A stretch of DNA of 64,000 bases from Apoderus coryli (GCA_911728435.2 OU452204.1:18538001-18602000), one strand, 5' to 3'; counted from the stretch's first letter, positions 33,601 through 45,375 are shown. The notes: generated from the sequence alone by a model not told the origin. A program made the numbers and translations.

Positions 33601-34330
33601 CATTTTAATTTTTTTTATTTTACCCCTTTTTCTACTATTTACGAACGCCTATGTAAATAAAAATTTTATGCTGCATTTTTTAGGTTATCTTATATCAAAG
33701 CTATATATAATTAGCCAATTTTTCTGGTATATTTGAGAAACATCTTTTTGTTCGTTTTTGAGCCTTTTTTTTAGACTATTTTCGAACGCCTGTGTGAACC
33801 AAATCTTTTATATAACATTTTGTAGGTTATATTCGATCACAACTATGAAAAATTATTCCATATTTCGAATAAGTTTAGGAAATATATATTTTTTATGTTT
33901 TGACCTCTTTTCCACTATTTACGAACGCCTATGAAAGTAAGTTATTTATGACACATTTTATAGGTTATATTCTATTAAAGCTATAAATAATTCGTTAATA
34001 TTTCTGCTATGTTTAAGAAGTACGTTTTTTTTAAATGTTTTTTACCCCATTTTACACTATTTTCGAACGCCAATGTGATCTAATATTGTATGTTCAATAT
34101 TTTAGGTTATATTCAATTAAATGCGTAAAAAATTATGCAGTATTTCGGATAAATTTAAGAACTAATTTTTCAACCCTCTTTTAAACCCCTTGCCTACGCT
34201 CAATGTTTCCCAAAATCTAATCAGCTCCTTGCCATGTCCTATAATATTTTTGTACCAAATTTGGTTAAATTCTGTAAGTGGTTTTTGCGTTTTCGTGCAT
34301 ACAGACAGACAGACAGACCGACAGACATTT
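33600..34330. repeat. Tandem repeat, four to five units of about 140 bp
   Basis: The anchor ACTATTT(A/T)CGAACGCC recurs with (A/T)CGAACGCC at 33641, 33782, 33921 and 34063, giving periods of 141, 139 and 142 bp. Each unit also has (T)AGGTTATATTC about 45 bp after the anchor. The array ends in a fifth, degenerate unit and then GGTTTTTGCGTTTTCGTGC followed by (ACAG)n, a terminus frequently seen on dispersed insect repeats. No reading frame runs through it. Confidence 0.85.
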
Positions 34331-34689
34331 TTTTAAAACTACTTATTTATGTATAAAATGACCAAAAACAAGTTTTTCCGGTGAAATTAAAAAAAAATTT
34401 TTTTCATGAAACTAATAGTCTCCATATTATATACATATATTACATATATGATATGGAGAGCTAAAAATTGACCTTGTTTTTCCTCGAAAATGGTCAACTT
34501 TAGAGCTTATGACCAAGAGTACCTTTTTTGTGTAGAAAACATTGGCGGTTCAAATAGGTGTCTTAAACCCTTAGTTTTTTCAGTGGCGTAGAAATTGGGG
34601 AGAAAAACACCAACTACCTCTTCAAAATCTTCATCAATTATGAATAAAAACAAAAAAATCTTGCACAAAACAGCTTATTATTATCATCT

Positions 34690-34760
34690 TAAAGTCGCGC
34701 ATATATTATGAAACACCCTGTATTATTATACAGGGTGTTTCATAATATATGCGCGACTTT
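34690..34760. repeat. Two mariner-like termini meeting head-on (palindrome)
   Basis: The 32-bp sequence ending ATGAAACACCCTGTA is followed after TTATTA by its inverted copy starting TACAGGGTGTTTCAT. The arms are near-perfect. This looks like the outer ends of two elements of one family placed back to back. Confidence 0.85.
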
Positions 34761-34769
34761 TATTAAATA

Positions 34770-35610
34770 AACACCATCCTAAAGGTGCTGCAGTTTGATT
34801 CGAAAATATTAAATGGAATAGGGAACAAGATTTCTATATTAAAATATAAATTTGTAGAATATAAACTAACAGTATAATTATATTTGGTCGATTAATTAAC
34901 TCAAGCCTAAGATAATAATAAACATTTATTGAAAACCTTGTGGTAATTATTATGGTAAATATTTCCACACCGACCAAGTTTAATCTTATCTTAAAGACCA
35001 TCAATACAGGCAAATTAAACATTACAAAATCCAACAAAAAAATTGATATAGTTGGTAGATATTATTATTATTATTATTATAAATAATACATTGAAAATAC
35101 GAAATAAAATATCCGTTGGCATAGTCATGATAATATTATAAATTAGTAATTAGTAAATGCTTATCATAACACACTTTGCATTCTCCTACTCACCTATTTT
35201 TTCTCAGTTAAACTGAAATTTTATCAACAAAACATTGGTTAACGAACATGCTGCTATAATAAATTGTTTATTTCTAACAGTCGTGCGGTGATCGGCAACA
35301 AGTTTAGATGATACACTAGTTTGAATCGAATAGAATCGCCGGTTAACGAAAATAGTGTTTTTAAAAATTTGTAAAAATGGTTAAGCTCATTAGAAGGTGA
35401 TAATTTTTTTTCGATTTACGATGTTTTTCTTTTCATTTTTAAAAATGGGATCGTATGGGAATAAAGTCAAAATTGTAGTACTAGTTTACTGCAATAAGTC
35501 AACTGAACCTCATTGTGTAGGTGGCCACACAGCGCCGGTTTAAGACCACATCGGGCCCTAGTCGGGATATGGACTAGGGAGAATTTAGAGGGAAACTTGT
35601 ATTAAAAAAC
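34770..35610. other. No gene seen
   Basis: AT-rich DNA with an (ATT)n tract at about 35063-35080. Nothing recognised. Confidence 0.35.
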
Positions 35611-35617
35611 ATATTAT

Positions 35618-37090
35618 ACAGGGTGGTCCAAGTTTTACCTGCATAAATTTTAGAATCAATAGATAATCGACAAATAATGTGAGTTTGGTTAATAAACTAT
35701 GGGCCAAAAATGCTTCGTTACAAAGTTACAGGGTGTTGAAATTTAAGACACAAATTCGAATTTTATTAATATCTTTATAACCAATTGAGATATTTCAATG
35801 AAATTTGGCTAGTGTGGAGAGGTAATCTAGATTATTTTTTTTATGTAATAATATTATTTTTATTTCCAGCAGTGGCGTGCGTACGGCTACCGATTGCGAT
35901 ATTTTTAATGAAAAAACCGATACGCCACTGGTTTATCTCAAAATAAAAATTATATTTGCAATTCTTATTCAATTTAAAAGAAAAAATCACTCTTGGCTTT
36001 TTTTCGTATGACGCAACATTTTTGAGTAAAAAATAAAAATCGTCTAAACCAAATGTATTGAAAATCAACATAAAAATAACATATAATTACACGTTTTAAC
36101 AGATTTTACAGTTTTTTTTTTTTACCGAAACTGTTCAAAATGACTATCGTCATTGTCAATACACAATTGGCATCTTCTGGTGATGCTACTAATTGCTGCC
36201 GATAGAATGTGATTGTTACGATGCAACTCATCACAAGCTTCTTATTGAATTTTTAAGACTAATTCCTCGCGTTTTCTGACCGGCACTGGATACACTTTTT
36301 CTTTTAGTTAGCTGCAAATAAAGAAGTCAAGTGGAGTCAAGTCAAGCGACCTTGGGGGCCAAGATATAGAGATATAGGTCCCTCATGATTATTTTCGACT
36401 TCTCCAGGGAAACGGCTGATCCATTGATTTCCGTCATGCTCTGTTATCTAGTTTCTCACATTCCGCCCGAAATGTGCTGGTGCTCCATCCATTTGAAACC
36501 AACCATTCGCACGTAAATGAAGTGGCACGTCATCCATTAAATCATTTAAATTATTCTGTAAAAAGTCTAAAAATAATTGTGCTGAGAGCCTAGCTGGTAA
36601 AAAGAATGGTCCGAGGAGATTATTGGATATTACTCCTAGCCACACGTTCACAGTGAATTGGTGTTGAAACTTTCTCGCTCGCACTTCGTATGGATTGTGT
36701 TGTGACCAAATATGAAAGTTGTGGTAATTCGTTATACCAGTTCTTGTAAATGAAACTTCATCACTCCAGCAAACCTTATGCAGGAAATCTTAACTTTATT
36801 CAATCACCATTTGCAATAGGTATGCCTTTTAACATAGTCCTCAGGCAATAAGTCTTGCACAGCCCTAAAATGGTAAGCCTCTCTACCATCTTTATGAAGT
36901 GACTTGAGAATTTTTTTACTCGAAAATGTTGCGTCATACGAAAAAAAGCCAAGAGTACTTTTTTCTTTTAAATTGAACAAGAATTGCAGATATAATTTTT
37001 ACTTTGAGTTAAACCAGTGGCGTATCTGTTTTTTTATTAAAAATATCGCAATCGGTAGCCGTACGCACGCCACTGGTGGAAATAAAAAGT
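35618..37090. mobile_element. DDE transposon with long inverted termini, right end truncated
   Basis: The outer left end is ACAGGGTGGTCCAAGTTTTA at 35618. The block at 35870-36035 (landmarks CAGTGGCGTGCGTACGG, CTTGGCTTTTTTTCGTATG) recurs inverted at 36915-37080 (CATACGAAAAAAAGCCAAG, CGTACGCACGCCACTGG). The right copy breaks off after about 37105, so the right outer end is missing. A minus-strand transposase lies between the arms. The structure parallels the 18.1-20.6 kb element, suggesting a shared class of long-terminus elements. Confidence 0.8.
36120..36880 (-). pseudogene. DDE transposase of the 35.6-37.1 kb element
   Basis: On the minus strand, in two to three frames, come FRAVQDLLPEDYVKRHTYCKW, a WSDEVSFTRTG block (first Asp), HNFHIWSQHNPYEVRARKF, VNVWLGVISNNLLGPFFLP, and WFQMDGAPAHFGRNVRN (second Asp). 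A stop at 36448 follows, then WISRFPG and the degraded third-Asp region. It ends near HRNNHILSAAISS at about 36180. The sequence resembles the 18.8 kb transposase. At least two frameshifts and one stop make it inactive. Confidence 0.8.
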
Positions 37091-37109
37091 ATATTATTAC
37101 ATGAAAAAA

Positions 37110-38340
37110 TGAATGAAATACGAGTTCTGATTGTATGAATAAAACGAACAATTGGCCACAGTGTTAGATTTTATTAGTAAAAATGTAAAAGTTATGTAGG
37201 CTACAAACATTTTTGTGGTTAGTTTCTTGTTATGCCACTTCTACGTATTTTTATTTATTTTTACGTATTTTTATTTATTTTTCTGAGGTTCAAACTTTAA
37301 ACACATCTGACGTCCCGTATTTCGCGCCCTCCGCTCTGTCAAATCGTTGCATCCCCAACCCACGGCTTCTGTCTGTCGACGAGAGTTGCCATACTATCTC
37401 TTATATCTACGGTGCCGAGACTGGGTTAGAAAGACAATATTTCAAGTACATTTCTTCATCAAATTGTTTGCATTTGCCTTTACGTAATTTCAGTTTTGTC
37501 AAAATATGACTCAAGTATTTTAAATGGGAATTATTGCAACATATAGGTACCGGGTGTCCCACCGAGAATTATGAGGAAGCTACACCGTGGAACAATCTGA
37601 AACTCTGGTGTACGTAGGTTGCCGGGGCCAATTTGGCTAAAAAGTTTTCAAGAATCTAGTACTTCCGGTTGGGATATCCTAGTAGTTATACAGCTACTTT
37701 CGGTGCGTATGTATATTTTTTTAATAAATACTAATACAGGGTATTTGACGAGGGTATAAAATCAAATTGAAAAAAGTGTTGTGGGATGTCCGGTATACCT
37801 GTACAATTTATGACATTTGTAAATAAAAACTAGGTATCTATTTATGCAAAAATAAAAATCAAAAATAATCATGATTTTTATCAACCCTGTGTTTGTTATT
37901 TATAAATAGCTATGTCCCATAGGGGGAGGAATAGAATCTTGCGTTAGAGGAAATACCAGTTTTTCCAACTAATTATTAATAATTTACTATGTAGTGGATT
38001 AATATACAGGTTGGCGCATTTGAAAACAATTAAAAACGCTAATTTCAAAAATGGTAAAATTTATGAAAGAATTTCGGACAGCTTGTATAATATTTTGGGT
38101 TTCTAAGAAATGCTCAACAGTATCTATACGATCTTTTCTTAAAGTAATGCTAATAATAAACGAAAATCTTTGTTTTTAAAATTATTTATTCAACTTTAAA
38201 TGAGTTGTGATTTTTTGGTTAAAAAAACTCTATAATTTTGGAAAAAAATTTGTAGTGGTTCATAAAATATACAAAAACAATTCAGGACAGCCTGTATAAT
38301 GGATCAAATTAAAGTAATGTTTGTTCCAGATTAAACAAAA
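37110..38340. other. No gene seen; GC-rich island and MITE ends
   Basis: About 37305-37440 is a GC-richer island (CGCGCCCTCCGC and similar) whose open frame has no recognisable motif. ACCGGGTGTCCCACCGAG at 37549 and TACAGGTTGGCGCATTTG at 38005 look like outer ends of TIR elements. Confidence 0.35.
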
Positions 38341-38348
38341 AAGAAAAA

Positions 38349-41300
38349 ATGGTACAAGTTACCAGCGCACCATGCTCAGAGGAAAGTGAACCCATATTGG
38401 GAGCAGAGCAGACAAATAGCAATCACGGATCACCAGAAAGCTTTAAAGTACGTAGAAAAAGCTCGTATACAGAAGAAGCTTACAAGAATATTATCAGGTA
38501 GGTGTACTTACTTTAATACACCAAACAAACACTTATACCACCGAACATATAACGGCATAGAAGGGTCACTTTGGATCAAAGGCTTGTCAACTGCAGCTGC
38601 AAGCAGTAAACGATTATTATTTATGCGACAGAAGTCTGTTATACAAGGAGTACACTGAGATGAATTAATGTTCTTTGAAGACCTCTGACGCAGATCACGG
38701 GCCAGAAAAGTATTTTTGATCAATCTTTTAACAATTACAATAGGTTCGTAGATTATTAAGGTAATAATAAATTCGCGGCTTTGAAATATTGATCTCGATT
38801 GGATCAAAATGCTGTACTAACTGACCATCATTAGCATAGAGCTGCAATTACCTTGAAATATCGGACAAATATACGAGAAAGAGTATTGGAGACAGGATGG
38901 AGCCTTTCCTTTACGCTTTTCCCAGAATTATAATGCTAACTAACGTCAGCGTAAATGTAATTTACGCTGCTAAAAGTCTATTTCATTTTGTCACTAAAAT
39001 TTGCAGTAACCCGCGCGTGACTCTTCTATATGTTATATGTTCGATGCTTATACTAAAAAGATTATGTCATATACTTTAAATATAAATGAATGAAATATTT
39101 TCAGCTCAGTGAAAGCAGATCCACTAACAATCGCTGATCCCAAAGTAGCTTTAAGTTTATTTGATACAGCGGTGAAATTGAAAAATGTACCGCTAGCTAA
39201 GCAATGCATAGAAATCTTAATAGGATTATTGGACACAGAGAATGTTTTACTCATCCTATCCCATATTAGTAAGTGCCAAAGAATTCCAGAGACTGACGCA
39301 AACGATTTTGAACCCTCTGCACCACCTATAGTTGAAGATGATAACCAAAGAGTCGAAGATTGGGTAAGTTAAAGTGGATCATCATCATCATTGTCATCAC
39401 TATCATCATTATGTCATTTCTACCTCATAATAACTATTAATCCCACTTACTAATCAGACGAAACTGTGACTCCAGAAACCAAAGCCGAACATTTGACTGA
39501 AATAACCTGAGGTGATACTTCTGTGACACTTTGAAACGTCGAAGAACATCTTCGTGACGTTGTAACGTTGTCAGAAATGTAGCGATGCACTTAATCACTA
39601 AAGCAATGGTTACAACTAAAGCCATATACCATTTCCAGGTCCAAGAATTAATCAGTAGCCTCCGACAGCGATGTCTCATATTTATTGACAGATATGGAGA
39701 TGTCATTCTACGACAGAAGGAAATAACAGATCTAAACTATCACGATATATTGGAAATTACTACTAGGGACACGTTGCAAGTGTCCAGCGAGATGTTAGTA
39801 TACACAGTGACGATGCGATGGTGTATGGAAGAATGTAAACGTAGAACTTTGACCCCGCAACTGATTAATATCAAAGCGGTTTTAAGAGATTTGGTCTATG
39901 CACCCAGGTAAGGAATAATATATAACTTTAAACGGATTGAGCCTGAATGCCTTCTACTTCATTGTTTTCACTTCACTATATTCATATTTTGATCACTCAT
40001 TGACAGCTGCTTTATTGATTTGAATGCTCTCGAGCAGAACTAAAACGTCGTTCATCAGTGGTGTAGTGTCAACTGCTTACCATTGAATATCGAAAAATGC
40101 AAATGCATGACATTTTATAGAGGACTGGCACCCAATGAGAGAACAACAGAGAATATGAACTCCCTCCACTTTCTATTGTCCTGTGCGAGGCAGGTGGTAG
40201 CCATTTTTTAATATAATCACAGACAGATCCGTATTTACGTTTTATTGAAATTACAGGATAGGTAAAGAACAGGGGTGTAATAGAATTATTTTATAATAGA
40301 ATTACATCTTTATTAATTATAAAAACAAACAAATACTTTTTTAAGTAAGTTTTTCTTTATTTGGGCTGTAGGTCGTAAACAATAAAACTCAGTTTTAAAT
40401 ATCACTAACGTTTCGATCTATATTAGATTATCCTCAGAGTGCTGCAAAAAAAGCCTAATTGTTAATTGTTTCTATGGCTGACTTTTTAATAAGACAAAAG
40501 AAACTCAAAAAAAATTGTAAGTGTTACCTGTCTTCAAATATTATAATTCGATTGTTGTTTTTTTTATTTTAATGTTTTGAATTTATGTTCCTGTTTTAAT
40601 GTGTTTTGTTTTTGTAAAATTTCCAATTAATTGTTTTTTGATAATATTTTAAATGTATGCGTTCCTTCTTGATATACATATAATTTGTATTTTTTTTGCA
40701 GCACTCTGAGGATGATCTAATATAGATCGAAACGTTAGTGATATTTAAAACTGAGTTTTATTGTTTACGACCTACAACCCAAATAAGGAAAAACTTACTT
40801 AAATATTTTACAGAAGGTCAAAAAAACTTAGCAAAATACTTTTTTACTTTTATTCATGTTTCCATATAATCATTTTCAGATCACATTTTCTGCTGTTCTC
40901 TGACTATATTTATATTTTGAGCCTTAGATTTTCATTGAAAGCTGCTTTATTGATTTGAATGCTCTCCAGCAAGACTAAAACGTCATTCATCAGTGGTGTA
41001 CTGTCAACTGCTTACCATTGCATATCGAAAAATGCAAATGCATGACATTTTATAGAGGACTGGCACCCAATGAGCATAATTATGAAATTAACAATAAACC
41101 CTTGGAGAGATGCGCTCGGAGACAAAGGACCTCGATGTCGTGGTTTGAGTCTGCACTTTCATTCAACGAACACGCTGGGATTTGTCTTGAGATAAACCTC
41201 GGGATTCCGTAGCGTTGATGGTTTGGTCACCAATTTATCGTGTCCACATTGACAGATTGGAGAGAGTGAAGCCCAAATTCCTTAAAAACATATGTTTTAA

Positions 41301-42312
41301 CTCTCTAAAATACCACACCATACGTTGAGCGTCTGTCTTCCTTGAAATCGCGCTTCTGCAACAAAGTTTGGATTGTCAGTGTTCCAAAATCTATGGTTTT
41401 GCTTATTTGGTACTCTACTGATTGAAAATGAAGATTCATCTGACCACAAAATTTTATAAAGAAACTGTGGATCTTCGCTCATTCTCTGCAGCATTTGCTG
41501 GCAAAATTGAACTCGTTTTCGCTTCTGTTCAAGAGATAATGGCAGCGTCTTATAGGGTCTGTAAGAATGTTTTATAAGCTCCTTTCTTACCTTTCCGAAG
41601 AGCATCTATTTTGGAAGCCTCGTTGTAGTAAAGTTTGAGAGACTTTACGAATCGTAGGTTTTCTTCAAAATGACGCAAAATATTTAAATTAATTTCTTAG
41701 TTTGCAGGAACTGTTCGTCATTCTGGATATTGTTGTCTATACTGCCGTACTGTGATAATTATTTTTTGCATACAATAACAACAGCAAGACAACTGATTTT
41801 GGACTTGATGAAACTCGTTATACCCGCGTTTCACAGTGGCAAAGGATGGGGCTTCAGCGTCAAAGATTGAAATTAGTTGATCGATCGAAAGTTGTAATAA
41901 ATCATTGCACCAGAATGTGCTAATTCCATTTTTACGCTTAAACACAATTTTCAAATGATTGTAAACAATAACAAGGCTCAAAATATAAGTAAATAAATAG
42001 TTGCTCTCGTATTTATTTTAAGTATTTTCCAGATATGGACTGATATCCAAAAAGGACTTCCTAAGCCGCACTGTGGACGGTATCAGAGGACCAGACCGAA
42101 GTGGTATTTTAGAAGAATCAGAAACGGAGAAGATACTGGACCATATAAAACGACGTGGCAAAAAATCTTCAATAGGAGAACTACCACACAAATGGTCCCA
42201 GGAGAGAAAAGAAGACAAGAGCCAATTATTAGGTGAAAATGGGAAATGCAACCAATTTTGGGATAAATGTTTTCTAAACTTTCTCACCTGCTTCACTGCA
42301 GTATTTGACTGA
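38349..42312 (+). CDS. BACK-domain (BTB-family-like) protein, four exons
   Basis: Exons 38349-38497, 39105-39363, 39639-39907 and 42033-42312 join in phases 2, 0 and 2 to a 318-residue protein. All introns are GT-AG (donors GTAGGT, GTAAGT, GTAAGG; acceptors TTTTCAG, TTTCCAG, TTTCCAG). Exon 1 encodes a polar serine-rich N-terminus (MVQVTSAP...). Exon 2 has DPKVALSLFDTAVKLKNVPLA then TENVLLILSHI, typical of the end of a BTB fold passing into the BACK helices. Exon 3 has YHDILEITTRDTLQVSSEML, then MRWCMEECKRR, matching the BACK core. Exon 4 is a basic tail with GPDRSGILEE. A complete BTB core is not visible, so an upstream or alternative exon may exist, or the protein has lost it. BACK proteins commonly act as cullin-3 adaptors, but without the BTB part that is only inference. 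The last intron (2.1 kb) is filled with mobile elements. Confidence 0.7.
38560..38905 (-). pseudogene. RT fragment in intron 1 of the BACK gene
   Basis: The minus strand reads GSILSPILFLVYLSDIS, a stop, then LQLYANDGQLVQHFDP. This is the P-Q-G-S-x-L-G-P to Y-A-D-D block of a non-LTR reverse transcriptase, with the first catalytic Asp replaced by Asn. The thumb continues with several stops toward 38560. Confidence 0.7.
39970..41215 (+). pseudogene. Duplicated RT fragment flanking an inverted-repeat element
   Basis: About 140 bp of RT thumb sequence occurs twice, at 40002-40139 and 40936-41075, both encoding WCxVNCLPLxIEKCKCMTFY and RGLAPNE. The right copy continues (ALSFNEHAGICLEINLG) to 41212. 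This is the block after YADD in CR1/R1-group elements. The left copy is cut at ACCCAATGAGA and followed by unrelated sequence. It lies in intron 3 of the BACK gene. Confidence 0.75.
40337..40804. mobile_element. Inverted-repeat element with two hammerhead-like cores
   Basis: The ~110-bp left arm (40337-40450) and the right arm (40693-40804) are near-perfect inverted copies, giving a 468-bp element. Each arm, read outward from the centre, contains CTGAGGAT, a GATCT/AGATC stem and CGAAACGTTAGTG. The middle 240 bp is T-rich without coding capacity. The arms resemble terminal sequences of Penelope-like elements, which makes this a possible foldback derivative. Confidence 0.75.
41290..41980 (-). 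pseudogene. DDE transposase, composite or rearranged
   Basis: From the right, the minus strand reads FWCNDLLQLSIDQLISIFDA and EAPSFATVKRGYNEFHQ, a mariner-like HTH start. It is followed by unrelated-looking TVRQYRQQYPE and LRHFEENLRFVKSL. Then, after a break, come YRPYKTLPLSLEQKRKRVQF, KILWSDESSFSISR (first Asp), FWNTDNPNFVAEARFQGR and LNVWCGIL. The catalytic part ends there; the second and third acidic residues are absent. The two halves resemble different families, so this may be a nested insertion rather than one gene. Confidence 0.65.
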
Positions 42313-42359
42313 AATCCAACTCTTTTAACTAAGTCGTTATTTTAGATGTATTTTAAGCT

Positions 42360-42710
42360 ATATTTCAGGATTATACAGGGTGAACCAAACTGTTCTACTT
42401 TGACCTTCATAAGTGTCTTAATTTTTAAGCAGTTGGATGTCAAATGGTTTATTTAACTATCAATACATAACAAGTATTTTTGTATAAGAGGTGTAGGTAC
42501 AAAATAATGAGTCTATTGCAATGTTGGATTGACGTACGAAGAATTGTTTTGCCATAGCGGCAAGAGAAACTTTATTGACGAATTTTTGTTTTATACAGTC
42601 GTGGAACCAGCTTTTTTTTTTTATTAACGGGATACCCCAATTATATTAACAACAAATTTCTTATATACATGACAGTACCTAAGTCAAAATAAACAAATTC
42701 AAGATCTGTT
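42360..42710. other. No gene; TIR-like sequence after the BACK gene
   Basis: ACAGGGTGAACCAAACTG at 42376 resembles an outer terminus. No partner was found and nothing coding is seen. Confidence 0.35.
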
Positions 42711-42717
42711 ATGAGTT

Positions 42718-44407
42718 CTACTCAATACAACAATAAATTTGATGTTTAAATTCTAAAAGTGAATTGCAAAAGATATCTATACAATCATGTTCATTCACAG
42801 TGCGAAGAGTTCTATCAATAGGAGAAAAGTATGTACTCGTATAATTATTTCTACTTGTATGGTGTCGTAAATCACGCACTGACACATTGAAGTAAATCCT
42901 ATGCAGGACAGCAGGACAATTTATGTTACCTTTCAACACATTATACGCAAATACCAAGTCGTTTAAAACTGAGAACTGAGAGTGTCCAAGTTTAACGCCC
43001 CTCGTAGGTCCGATCTATGATAATTGCGCATATGTATCCATTCTAAACGCAGCATAACGCAAAAACTTGTCCTGAACTCTCTCAATCATATTTATATAAG
43101 TCTGATAATAAGGCGAGCAAATCACTGACGCGTATTCCAGTGAAGAGCGAACAAGCGAACAACAAACGACAGCTCGGAATCGATAAGTCTCTTCAATTTC
43201 GCATCACAAACCCCAATACTTTATGACCATTCTGAGACAATCGGCATATGTGTTCATTAAAGTCAACAGACTCTGAAAAGTGAACACCCAAGTCTTTTAT
43301 TTTGTCAACATATTACAACTGATCACCAGCCATCGTGTACTGACTAGGAAATCTATTCCTCTTGCGAAAGAAGCTTGATATTGAATTTCAAATTATTATA
43401 CACAGACCACTGCCACAGCGCATCAACATCGTGCTGCAAATATTCAACATCGGCCTCGCACCAAATTCTTCTATAAATCTTTAAATCATCCCCAAATAGA
43501 TTAGCCATCGAAAACTTCAATACATCACTGATATCGTTGATAAAAATATTAAACAATAATGGGGCACAATGGGACCTCTGAGGGACTCCTGATGTTACTC
43601 GAAATTCATGACTTTTGTGATTCATGATTTTTACTACCTGTGTACACCCCCTCAAAAAACTTCCCAACTAAGATAAAGCATGGTCAGAAAATCTAAACAC
43701 TCCCATCAAAGTTCACCCTATCAAATGCTTTGGCGAAGTCGGTATACACCGAATCCACCTGATAACCTCCACTCACAGCATCCAATATATCAAATTCATA
43801 AGAAATCAAATTCGTAACTGTAGATTTTTTTCTACAGAAACCGTGTTGACCCTCTTTAATGAGCCCTCTGCATTTCCATTCAAGTTGATCGAATAGAAGG
43901 CCATCGATTAACTTCGCTACTGCAGATTGATTGCAAACTCCTCTGTAATTCGAGATGTCTCCAGAGGCACCAGATTTGTATATAGGTATCACATAGCTAG
44001 TTTTTCAGGCGTCTGGAAATTTCTCTTGATCCTATGACATGCTGTACAGTCTCTGAAGAGGCAACTCTTAAGAAAGTAATTAGGTATGTTGTCTGGACCA
44101 ACGGAAGTTTTATTAGGGATTCTAAGGATTTTGTCATACACCTCACCTACAGAAATACCATCAAATGTGCTTAAGTTCTGCACTGAAATATTTGGGAAAA
44201 CTTGATTTCTTGATGCACCTCAGAGGCACATACACACTGATTCAGGGCAGAGTAAAATAAGTCAACAGCCTCATTAATATCTCTTCCCTCAAAGACATCC
44301 GCCCATACTATCCTCATAGTTTGCTTTCCTAAAATCACCTTTTGGGTCCCCTCATCATGGAACTCTACCGCCTGACTGTTAAACCAGTTAGTAATAGTTT
44401 CTTTCAA
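42718..44407 (-). pseudogene. CR1/Jockey-like RT, nearly full-length RT domain, degenerate
   Basis: In order from 44407 the minus strand has the pre-RT region (IVWADVFEGRDINEAVDLFY), RIPNKTSVGPDNIPNYFLKS, MIPIYKSGASGDISNYRGV, and GQHGFCRKKSTVTNLISYE. The palm VYTDFAKAFDRVNF follows, then RVTSGVPQRSHCAPLLFNIF and NLFGDDLKIY, with the YADD box altered to FGDD. Next are WSVYNNLKFNIK and a degenerate thumb down to 42718. At least four frameshifts separate these blocks. PQRS instead of PQGS is shared with the 26.3 kb copy, so both may come from one lineage. Confidence 0.87.
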
Positions 44408-44690
44408 TATTTAATCACTTTCTAGTCACTTTGCACGAAGAAATTCCTTAAGTTTTGGAAAAGGATGAAAGTCAGATGGTGCTAAGTCTCATCATTATTT
44501 GCACTTTCACCATTAACAAGCTGTTTATTGACGGCGACAAACAATGCAATGTGAACACCACCGACAGAGACGTAAAACGTAATAACGGCGTAGTGACAAG
44601 CCAAGAGTGGCTGACCATGAACGGACGTCACGTCACAGCCTGCGCTGATGCGAACCTCGTAGGTCTCTTCTATTTGGTTCACCTTGTATA
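44395..44690 (-). pseudogene. mariner transposase C-terminal fragment
   Basis: The minus strand has DLAPSDFHPFPKLKEFLRAK at about 44420-44480, the third-Asp block of mariner transposases, ending at a stop. Sequence to its right (to 44690) is an unrecognised but open frame. It abuts the 5' end of the RT element. Confidence 0.6.
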
Positions 44691-44699
44691 AATATCCAA

Positions 44700-45370
44700 T
44701 ACAAGTAAATCTACACTAAAAGTATGTTTTGATGTCTTTTTACACTAAACTTTCTATGAAGATCTTCCACTATTTCTTACACCAAAATATATATTCGAAT
44801 AAAGTAGTTAAAATGCTCTCAAAAAAATAAGTACAGTTAAAAGATTTGTTAACGAAAAATACAAAAAAAAAATAAAACATGCTGGTTATGTAAACCTATG
44901 AACTATATACAGGGTGATTTAAAACTTCGTCCAAAAAAAAAATAGATAATTTCCAAAGTACTACTAATTTTAATAACATATTTTAACATAATAAGGAAAA
45001 AATGATACAATTACAGTAGAATGCCGATTATACGAACTAATTGAGATCAGATGTATTTGAGATAGTTGTTTACAGTTTTATGAGTGGTTTTACTGAAGCA
45101 GTCATCCTCACAATTCAAAAACCCATTGTGCATCTTCTTTATCGCAACAAATAAATAGTTTGCAGGTTAGCTTTTGTAAAATTACTTCCAAGGTCATATA
45201 TATAGTCGGTAAGATTAAAATCTTTGCTAAATAAGACCACACTTTCTTCGTTGTCAGCCATAAGTAGAATCTATTTCCTGTATATTCTGGTGAGCTTTTC
45301 TATAACTTTCTGATTCATTAGTTGAACAAAAACAAATTCATCGGATTATCCAAAATGAGAAGTACTTTCC
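44700..45370. other. No gene seen
   Basis: AT-rich sequence with one TIR-like start (ACAGGGTGATTTAAAACT at 44911). Nothing coding is recognised. Confidence 0.4.
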
Positions 45371-45375
45371 CCGTT

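Noticed and set aside
37213..37509. 98-codon open frame as a host gene
   Set aside because: No motif, no splice context and no relation to neighbours; kept only as a GC-rich island.
42018..42296. Minus-strand open frame opposite the last BACK-gene exon
   Set aside because: The plus-strand exon has correct splice phase and protein-like continuity; the minus frame is its complement.
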